In this document: in pieces, positions 44,208 through 48,990 of the stretch
How positions within the stretch are numbered: position 1 is the stretch's first letter
Layout of the letters: every line of letters begins with the position of its first letter
DNA from: Culicoidibacter larvae
Lineage (GTDB): Bacteria; Bacillota_I; Bacilli_A; Culicoidibacterales; Culicoidibacteraceae
DNA length: 48,990 nucleotides
NCBI RefSeq assembly: GCF_005771635.1
Contig: NZ_VBWP01000011.1
Coordinates: forward strand, 1 to 48,990
Direction of reading: 5' to 3'
Program-made: the position numbers and the translations under genes
The notes under the pieces: model-generated
What the model saw: only the letters and a program-made list of their open reading frames with translations
Databases searched by the model: none
What the model was told of the DNA's origin: nothing

Positions 44208-45035
44208 TTAATCTACAAGTGGCTGACACTCAGGACAGAAGTAAATGGCGCCGCCAAGAAAATTTTGTTTTTCTTTGGCGCTGCCACAAACCGGACAAGG
44301 TTCCTTTAATGCCTTGTTGGAAAGAATTGTTTGGTAGCCGCCAACAGTTCCAAAAATATCTTTTTCAGTATCGCGACCACCCAAAGTCACAATGCTGTTT
44401 AAAGTTGTTCGCACGCTATCAAATAGACGCTCTATATCGGCTTCAGAAAATGTCTTGATTTTACGTTTTGGATGAATGCCGGCATGAAACAGAATATCTT
44501 GTAAAGCACCATTGGCAAGTCCGGGAAAGCGTTGCTCGGTAGCGAGCAACGCTTTTGCGCTTAATGTCGGTTTGGCATTGGCTACAATATCGGTAAAGTA
44601 ACTAAGCGTGAATTCATCTCCTAATAAATCAGGTTTCTCTTGAGCTACAAGATAGTAGGGGTTATCATAAGTGCCATGGGTAAAGGCCCACATGCCGCCG
44701 TACATTTGCACGCTGCCAATTAAGATACTGTTATCGGTAAAATCAATACGAAATTGGTACTTATTCGGCAATTGTTTGGCATCTTCAAAATAGCGGATAT
44801 TGACACCATCGCCAAACAGGAGTGTAGCATCTTCGACGTTGATTTCAACAAATCCGCCAAGACCGCGTGCTTCGCCGATAGTTTTACCGACAAGTAGTTC
44901 ATTGTAATCAACATCAGGATTAAAGAAGGCAAATTTGTGCGGGCTGGTGCCGCATACAACATGTTTAATTTTTTTACCATGAATGGTTTCGTTTAATTGC
45001 TTAGCATTTACTTTTGCTTCAGCATATTCCAACAT
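44208..45035 (-). CDS. Fpg/Nei family DNA glycosylase-like protein without the N-terminal proline
   Basis: A 275-aa protein with the Fpg/Nei order of elements. The N-terminal beta-sandwich includes ETIHGKKIKHVVCGTSPHKFAF. The H2TH region contains LSAKALLATEQRFPGLANGALQDILFHAGIHPKRKIKTFS. The C-terminal zinc finger is CPVCGS with FCPEC (four Cys). The N-terminus is MLEYAEAKV where canonical enzymes have M-P-E-L-P-E-V; the catalytic Pro after Met is Leu, although the following Glu is kept. ATG 45035 has AAAGGATGTG upstream. A related Bacillota group annotated as endonuclease VIII also lacks that proline, as far as I recall. Confidence 0.85.
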   Translation of the reverse strand: MLEYAEAKVNAKQLNETIHGKKIKHVVCGTSPHKFAFFNPDVDYNELLVGKTIGEARGLGGFVEINVEDATLLFGDGVNIRYFEDAKQLPNKYQFRIDFTDNSILIGSVQMYGGMWAFTHGTYDNPYYLVAQEKPDLLGDEFTLSYFTDIVANAKPTLSAKALLATEQRFPGLANGALQDILFHAGIHPKRKIKTFSEADIERLFDSVRTTLNSIVTLGGRDTEKDIFGTVGGYQTILSNKALKEPCPVCGSAKEKQNFLGGAIYFCPECQPLVD

Positions 45036-45177
45036 AAAAATCACATCCTTTATATGTTCATAATAACACAAAAAATACATGTCGGCACGGCATTAATAAA
45101 TAATATTGCGAACAAATTTACAAAGCATGCAGGACGGCATATAATAAAAGTGAAATTATGAAAGGCTGGTGGCAGTT

Positions 45178-45651
45178 ATGGCAAATATTAGTCCGTTTAT
45201 CTGGATGGATGATACTGCAGAACAAGCAGTAGATTTTTATCAAGAAGTTTTTGATGATGTACAAGTGGATAGTAAATATTACAATCTTGATGAAGATGGT
45301 AATCCAACAACGCTTTTATTAGTTAAAGTTTACATTCAAGGACAGGAATTGCGATTTTTAAATGGCGGTCCGTATTTTAAACTCAATGAGGCGTTCTCAT
45401 TGTATATCACTTGTGAGAATCAGCAAGAGCTAGACGCTATTTGGGATAAGCTTTCGGCAGAGGGTGAGATTCAAGAGTGCGGCTGGGTTATTGATAAGTT
45501 TGGTTTAGCGTGGCAAGTGGTGCCGCGAGCATACGAAGTGATGCAAGAAGAAGGTAACGCGAAACAACAGGCGGCAGTCATGCAAGCATTGCTTAAGATG
45601 AAAAAAATTGAGGTTCAGGGATTGCTGGATGCTTTTGAAAGCGCTCGATAA
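45178..45651 (+). CDS. VOC (PhnB-like) family protein
   Basis: About 157 aa. ISPFIWMDDTAEQAVDFYQEVF (residues 3-24) is the standard opening of the PhnB/3-demethylubiquinone-methyltransferase-like VOC group. Later come LRFLNGGPYFKLNEAFSLYITC, QQELDAIWDKLSAEGEIQECGWVIDKFGLAWQVVP, the second VOC half. ATG 45178 is assumed; GTG 45169 is closer to AAAGG (45161-45165) and cannot be excluded. -10 TATAAT at about 45140. Substrate unknown. Confidence 0.9.
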   Translation: MANISPFIWMDDTAEQAVDFYQEVFDDVQVDSKYYNLDEDGNPTTLLLVKVYIQGQELRFLNGGPYFKLNEAFSLYITCENQQELDAIWDKLSAEGEIQECGWVIDKFGLAWQVVPRAYEVMQEEGNAKQQAAVMQALLKMKKIEVQGLLDAFESAR

Positions 45652-45657
45652 CTTGGT

Positions 45658-45700
45658 GCGAAAAGCGACTCTTTATGAGTCGCTTTTCGCTTAGTTTTTT
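45658..45700 (+). terminator. Terminator after the VOC gene
   Basis: Perfect 14-bp arms GCGAAAAGCGACTC (45658-45671) and GAGTCGCTTTTCGC (45677-45690), then TTAGTTTTTT. Confidence 0.85.
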
Positions 45701-45708
45701 AAGTAGGC

Positions 45709-45738
45709 TTGACAGCTGGCATTATTTTGCGGTATGCT
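45709..45738 (+). promoter_or_regulatory. Promoter of the ABC-F leader
   Basis: Consensus TTGACA (45709-45714), an 18-nt spacer and TATGCT (45733-45738). It lies about 230 nt upstream of the ABC-F start codon, leaving a long 5' leader. Confidence 0.7.
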
Positions 45739-45761
45739 TATCTCGAAAAGAAAGGGTGAGC

Positions 45762-45848
45762 GTGATACATGAAGTTATAATTCATTTTCTAACAAACAAA
45801 AAAACAGCAATGATTGGCAAGGCTTTTGTCAGGGTTTTTTGTAGGTGA
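45762..45848 (+). CDS. Leader ORF 1 (28 aa) upstream of the ABC-F gene
   Basis: GTG start at 45762 with AAAGGG (45751-45756) 5 nt upstream. The peptide opens with MIHEVIIHFLTNKKTAM and ends IGKAFVRVFCR before TGA at 45846-45848. A second reading from the same RBS uses ATG 45769 and codes only Met-Lys-Leu. The C-terminus is rich in basic and aromatic residues, as in some stalling peptides. Not known to be translated; support is the RBS, its position after a consensus promoter, and the following ORF and terminator. Confidence 0.45.
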   Translation: MIHEVIIHFLTNKKTAMIGKAFVRVFCR

Positions 45849-45850
45849 AA

Positions 45851-45910
45851 ATGGGTTATCAATGTATTTATGCAAATTGGCTTTCTTTAGCTTATATTGT
45901 ATTTTTTTGA
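45851..45910 (+). CDS. Leader ORF 2 (19 aa) abutting the attenuator
   Basis: ATG 45851 follows TAGG (45842-45845) by 5 nt and begins 2 nt after the stop of leader ORF 1, so translation may be coupled. The hydrophobic peptide reads MGYQCIYANWLSLAYIVFF. Its TGA (45908-45910) touches the first base of the terminator's left arm. A ribosome held in the last codons would cover that arm and prevent the terminator from forming. Confidence 0.55.
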   Translation: MGYQCIYANWLSLAYIVFF

Positions 45911-45943
45911 GCTCGTGGACTACAATAAGACCACGAGCTTTTC
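45910..45943 (+). terminator. Intrinsic terminator inside the ABC-F leader (attenuator)
   Basis: Nine-bp arms AGCTCGTGG (45910-45918) and CCACGAGCT (45931-45939), a 12-nt loop and T4. It stands between leader ORF 2 and the ABC-F RBS AAGGAG (45954-45959), so in its formed state it would stop transcription before the gene. Confidence 0.75.
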
Positions 45944-45967
45944 ATTTGCCGTTAAGGAGATGATACA

Positions 45968-47533
45968 ATGCTATTACAAGCACAAAACCTAAGTAAGAGC
46001 TTGGGTGAACGAACATTATTTACTATTGAGCGACTAAATATTGATGAACATGCCCGGATTGGACTTGTCGGGATGAACGGCAGTGGTAAGACGACGTTGA
46101 TGAATATTTTAGCCGGGTTAGAGGCACCGGATAGTGGTGCGGTGCAAAAGCATGGCACACTTGAGATGGTTGCGCAGTTTAAATATACTGAGGATCAGAA
46201 GAGTGGCGGCGAGCTGACTTGGCAGGCACTGCGGCAAGCATTTGCAAGTGGTGCAGATATTTTACTTCTGGATGAACCTACAACCTATCTGGATACAAGT
46301 CATATTGAGCAGTTGGTTCGTAAAATCAGTCAATATCAGGGAGCAGTGCTCTGCATATCGCATGACCGGGAGTTTTTACAGGCAATTACTGATGTGATTT
46401 GGGAGCTTGCTGATGAGCAATTACATGTTTATAGTGGTAATTACCAATTTTATGTTGAGCAGAAGCAGCTGCAAGCTGATCAGCAGCAAAGTGAATATGA
46501 TGAGTATTGTAAGAAGCGCAATCAGCTTGAGGCAGCGCAAGCAGCTCAGGCGAAGCGGGCTGCCGGGCATATGAAGACAGCCAAGCATAAGATTACTGCC
46601 AGTGAGTATCAGGGTGCTAAGCTTGGGTTGGATCATAGTTTGAAGAAGAAGCAACAGGCGGCAAAGCAGATTAAGAATCGGCTTGGGCGGCTGGAGAAGG
46701 TTGATAAACCATTTGAGCAGGCGGCTTTGAAGATGAGTTTGCCACGTGCAGAGCAAGTGACCAACAAGCCGATTATTCAGTTTGCCCGGCAGAGTTGCCA
46801 GCTTTATGGGAAGCAATTGTGGCAGACACCCGGTTTTATTATTCGTGGTGGAGATCATGTTGCTATTGTTGGTGCTAATGGTAGCGGTAAAACGACTTTG
46901 ATGCGGATGATGACAGAACTTATTGGTGAAGTAACCGTAAGCCAAAATGTACGCTTCGGTTACTTCGCTCAAGATCTTTCTTCACTCAAGCAAGATAAGA
47001 CAATTTTGGAAAATGTTATGGAGGGTGCGGTGCAATCGGAAACGGTGGCGCGGACAGTACTGGCACGTTTGTTCTTTAGCGGGGATACTGTGTTTAAACC
47101 AGTTTCGGTATTATCAGGCGGGGAGCAGATGAAGGTGGCTTTCGCCAAGGTATTTCTCTCAGACATGAATGTCTTGTTGATGGATGAACCAACTAACTTT
47201 TTGGGTATTGAGGCGATTGAAGCTTTAGAATCATTGTTGAATAGTTATCCGGGAACAGTTATTTATATTACCCACGATATGGCATTTATTGAGCATACTG
47301 CCCGGCAGGTAATTAGTATTGAAAATGGTATTTTGAGTTTACATAATACGCTTGAGGAGCAACGCAGTAAGCCGGAACAAGCTGATAATAGTACAGAACA
47401 ATTAATGGTAGTTGAAACCAAGATTGCTGATGTATTGAGTCGGTTAAGTATGGCGCCAAGTGAGGCCTTAGAGCGTGAGTTTCAGGAGTTATTAGTAGAG
47501 AAGCGAGCGTTGCAGACAAAAAAAATAGTTTGA
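45968..47533 (+). CDS. ABC-F type ribosomal protection protein (Msr/Vga/VmlR-like)
   Basis: A 521-aa protein with two ABC ATPase domains and no membrane span. NBD1: Walker A GMNGSGKT (35-42), signature SGGE (79-82), Walker B ADILLLDEPTTYLD. Only about 55 residues separate its Walker A and Walker B, as in resistance-type ABC-F proteins. The interdomain linker (about 170-290) is rich in Gln, Lys and Ala. NBD2: GANGSGKT, LSGGEQMKVAFAK and DEPTNFLGIEA, where Gly replaces the usual D-loop Asp. Such proteins displace antibiotics from the ribosome. The attenuator-like leader supports an inducible role. The drug class cannot be read from sequence. Confidence 0.88.
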   Translation: MLLQAQNLSKSLGERTLFTIERLNIDEHARIGLVGMNGSGKTTLMNILAGLEAPDSGAVQKHGTLEMVAQFKYTEDQKSGGELTWQALRQAFASGADILLLDEPTTYLDTSHIEQLVRKISQYQGAVLCISHDREFLQAITDVIWELADEQLHVYSGNYQFYVEQKQLQADQQQSEYDEYCKKRNQLEAAQAAQAKRAAGHMKTAKHKITASEYQGAKLGLDHSLKKKQQAAKQIKNRLGRLEKVDKPFEQAALKMSLPRAEQVTNKPIIQFARQSCQLYGKQLWQTPGFIIRGGDHVAIVGANGSGKTTLMRMMTELIGEVTVSQNVRFGYFAQDLSSLKQDKTILENVMEGAVQSETVARTVLARLFFSGDTVFKPVSVLSGGEQMKVAFAKVFLSDMNVLLMDEPTNFLGIEAIEALESLLNSYPGTVIYITHDMAFIEHTARQVISIENGILSLHNTLEEQRSKPEQADNSTEQLMVVETKIADVLSRLSMAPSEALEREFQELLVEKRALQTKKIV

Positions 47534-47547
47534 TTGGGGTGTGGTGG

Positions 47548-48135
47548 ATGAATCAATTTGATATGATTAATTTGAAAAACGCAATTAAAGCGTTCCTTCA
47601 GGAGCATGATTGTGAGGAGACATATAATCATTGTATTGCTGTTGGTGACTATGCGGCCCAGCTTGCGGGACAATTTGCAATTGATAGTGAGAAGGCTAGA
47701 GCTGCCGGCTATCTGCATGATATTTCGGCAATTTATCCTAATAATCAACGAATTGCAATTGCTCAGCAATTAGGTATTGAATTAGTCACTGAAGAGATGG
47801 TATTGCCGATGATTATTCATCAGAAGATTTCCAAGGTGATGGCAGAGCGTCTGTTTGCAGTAGATGATGGTGAGGTTTTATCAGCCATTGAATGCCACAC
47901 AACTTTAAAAGGTGAGCATTCTAAGTTGGACTTAGTAGTATTTATTGCGGATAAGATTAAATGGGATCAACCGGGTGAGCCACCATATTTACAAGGATTA
48001 CAGAATGCGCTCAATAACTCACTTGAAGAAGCTGCATATTTCTATATCGATTATATTTTGCATAATAATATCAAAGTAGTTCATCCGTGGCTACAAGCGG
48101 GATATACGAGTTTGCAGTTTGACTTGGAAAAGTAG
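47548..48135 (+). CDS. HD domain protein, YqeK-like
   Basis: A 195-aa HD hydrolase. Metal-binding residues lie in YNHCIAVGDYAAQLAG (His near 27), AAGYLHDISAIYP (the HD pair near 58), MIIHQKISKVMAERLF and ECHTTLKGEHSKLDLVVFIADKIKWD (near 122-147). The order matches YqeK-type diadenosine tetraphosphate hydrolases, although the GxHT-like block is variant (ECHTTLKGE). ATG 47548 has GGGGTG 6 nt upstream and lies 14 nt after the ABC-F stop, so the genes form one operon. Nucleotide hydrolysis is inferred. Confidence 0.82.
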   Translation: MNQFDMINLKNAIKAFLQEHDCEETYNHCIAVGDYAAQLAGQFAIDSEKARAAGYLHDISAIYPNNQRIAIAQQLGIELVTEEMVLPMIIHQKISKVMAERLFAVDDGEVLSAIECHTTLKGEHSKLDLVVFIADKIKWDQPGEPPYLQGLQNALNNSLEEAAYFYIDYILHNNIKVVHPWLQAGYTSLQFDLEK

Positions 48136-48219
48136 CTGAAATATAGGAATATTATTGGTCGGAAAATGGTGAGTTTCAATGAAAAAAACGCCTTTTGCCA
48201 TTGTAATACAACCTTTTTG

Positions 48220-48228
48220 TGATATAAT
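48220..48228 (+). promoter_or_regulatory. Extended -10 promoter of the 100-aa gene
   Basis: TGA followed by TATAAT (48223-48228), with TTGTAA (48201-48206) as a -35 at 16-nt spacing. Its position rules out the upstream start at 48179. Confidence 0.6.
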
Positions 48229-48280
48229 GAATGAAATAAATAAGCAGGGAATTTTCCTTGCAGAGATGGAGGAATTACAT

Positions 48281-48583
48281 ATGTCAGCAGTTTTGAAAAT
48301 GCGGGTGCCGCTTCGTGATATAATTGATTTACCGATTGATCCAAATATTTTCGTGAAAGTGTATGATACAAACTACAGCGTAAATATCAAAATTTATCAA
48401 AAAGAAACCCCGATGGGAACTGAATTGTTTGTAAATGTTGATTTAGACACTGCTAGTTTACCAGGACTTTACGACGATTATGAAGCAGCGGTTTATAAAT
48501 ATATCCGCGAACATTTGCGTTTAAGCATGGAGTATGACCAAGGTGAAACACGTTACTTTGTGACCCTCCGTAATTATCGCTAA
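48281..48583 (+). CDS. 100-aa conserved-looking protein of unknown function
   Basis: ATG 48281 with GGAGG (48268-48272) at 8 nt. The protein is soluble and acidic-to-neutral, with alternating strands (VLKMRVPLRDIIDLPID, FVKVYDTNYSVNIKIYQKE, ELFVNVDLDTASLPG) and an amphipathic helix (YDDYEAAVYKYIREHLRL). It ends RYFVTLRNYR. No family was recognised. It is monocistronic, with promoter and terminator, which argues for a real gene. Confidence 0.75.
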   Translation: MSAVLKMRVPLRDIIDLPIDPNIFVKVYDTNYSVNIKIYQKETPMGTELFVNVDLDTASLPGLYDDYEAAVYKYIREHLRLSMEYDQGETRYFVTLRNYR

Positions 48584-48606
48584 ACTTCTTCTTTGGGAGA
48601 AAATTG

Positions 48607-48639
48607 AAACCCGGGATGCCTTGAGCATCCCGGGTTTTT
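48607..48639 (+). terminator. Terminator after the 100-aa gene
   Basis: Arms AAACCCGGGATGC (48607-48619) and GCATCCCGGGTTT (48625-48637), then TT. Confidence 0.9.
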
Positions 48640-48725
48640 AGTTTGCTTAAGGAAATTGTCTAACTTGTGTCTATTAATCTATTGAGAATTTGTATACAAT
48701 AAGAATATATTAAGGAGGAAATAGT

Positions 48726-48990
48726 ATGAAGAAATTTTTTTTGGTAATGGTGACACTTTTAATTTGTATGTCTGTATCACCACTTGAGGTTCTCGCTAAT
48801 ACCAGTGATTCAAGTAGTGACAATAATGTCGTAACTAGCGATAACAATAGTGAAAGCAGCAGTGATAATCAAGAGGATTTTGAGGCAGAAGATTATTCTG
48901 ATACGGAGGAACCAGTTACAATCACAACTGCATCAAGTCTCAATGTTGATTATTTGAATGGTATTTATGAAAATGATCAATTGAAAATTC
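48726..48990 (+). CDS. N-terminus of a secreted Ser/Asp-rich protein (partial)
   Basis: Open to the window end; 88 residues are visible. The signal peptide MKKFFLVMVTLLICMSVSP ends near EVLA, at about residue 25. A low-complexity stretch rich in Ser, Asp, Asn and Glu follows (SDSSSDNNVVTSDNNSESSS, then QEDFEAEDYSDTEEP), and a more ordered segment begins around NVDYLNGIYENDQLKI. RBS AAGGAGGAAAT precedes the ATG. It is probably a cell-surface or secreted protein; the rest is outside the window. Confidence 0.85.
   Translation, partial: MKKFFLVMVTLLICMSVSPLEVLANTSDSSSDNNVVTSDNNSESSSDNQEDFEAEDYSDTEEPVTITTASSLNVDYLNGIYENDQLKI

Noticed and set aside
45769-45780. Met-Lys-Leu mini-ORF as the functional leader peptide
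   Set aside because: It uses the same RBS as the GTG-started leader ORF 1 but at 12-nt spacing; kept only as an alternative reading.
46421-46972. 183-aa minus-strand ORF inside the ABC-F gene
   Set aside because: Leu/Ile/Thr-rich shadow of the Gln/Lys-rich linker; no RBS or promoter.
48179-48280. Longer start for the 100-aa protein
   Set aside because: The promoter (-10 at 48223-48228) lies inside this extension, and the strong RBS is at 48268-48272.

Overview
The window looks like chromosomal DNA of a low-GC Gram-positive bacterium (Bacillota). Supporting signs are a glmS ribozyme, an LPXTG sorting signal, a MucBP-type surface protein, a TagO/WecA-type wall polymer initiator, a PcrA-type helicase, YhaM, RecD2 and strong AAGGAGG-type ribosome binding sites. 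Many promoters have an extended -10 box (TGnTATAAT) with a poor -35. I cannot name the species. An Erysipelotrichia-like or deep-branching Bacillota lineage is only a guess. No tRNA, rRNA, CRISPR array, insertion sequence or phage was seen. Transcription units are short and mostly closed by clean hairpin terminators.

Layout. 1-2,066: murR-murQ, for N-acetylmuramate 6-phosphate catabolism, with a matched pair of operator-like palindromes. 2,115-8,675: a SMP-30 type lactonase, a polytopic membrane protein, an M42 aminopeptidase, then guaB and guaA. 8,744-11,311: an AT-rich accessory module (LysR regulator divergent from a sugar O-acetyltransferase and an alpha/beta hydrolase whose nucleophile position is Trp). 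11,499-14,141: an LPXTG/MucBP surface protein, a small membrane protein and a divergent NagB-like protein. 14,220-20,368: an ASCH protein, an operon of MarR, PaiA-like GNAT, B3/B4 tRNA-editing-like protein and GNAT, then a toroid-like protein, an HSL-type esterase, an SRPBCC protein and a methyltransferase.

20,582-32,936: wall polymer and nucleic acid maintenance genes. These are the TagO-like transferase with yhaM, pcrA followed directly by an orphan OmpR-type response regulator, a NIPSNAP-like protein, a YjbR protein, rarA, mnmA, and recD2-alkD-membrane protein. 33,051-41,709: GTP cyclohydrolase II with a decayed RibB-like N-terminus, a GH1 enzyme, a flavin-reductase-like protein, an iron alcohol dehydrogenase, a ThiD/PdxK kinase, a lipoprotein, a nitroreductase, an SDR, and an AraC DNA-binding protein with its effector-binding (GyrI-like) half as a separate gene. 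41,710-43,969: a 490-bp control region with twin TGTATATACA palindromes, a consensus promoter and a glmS ribozyme, followed by glmS. 43,995-48,990: a 53-aa zinc ribbon protein, an Fpg/Nei-like protein without the N-terminal proline, a VOC protein, an ABC-F gene preceded by an apparent leader-peptide attenuator, a YqeK-like HD protein, a 100-aa unknown, and the start of a secreted protein.

The most interesting piece is the leader of the ABC-F gene (45,709-45,967). It has a consensus promoter, two small ORFs with plausible start sites, and an intrinsic terminator whose 5' arm begins at the stop codon of the second ORF. This is the architecture of antibiotic-sensing ribosome-stalling attenuation. 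The leader peptides do not match any I recognise. MurNAc recycling (murQ), the NagB-like protein and glmS all touch amino-sugar metabolism, but they lie in separate units.
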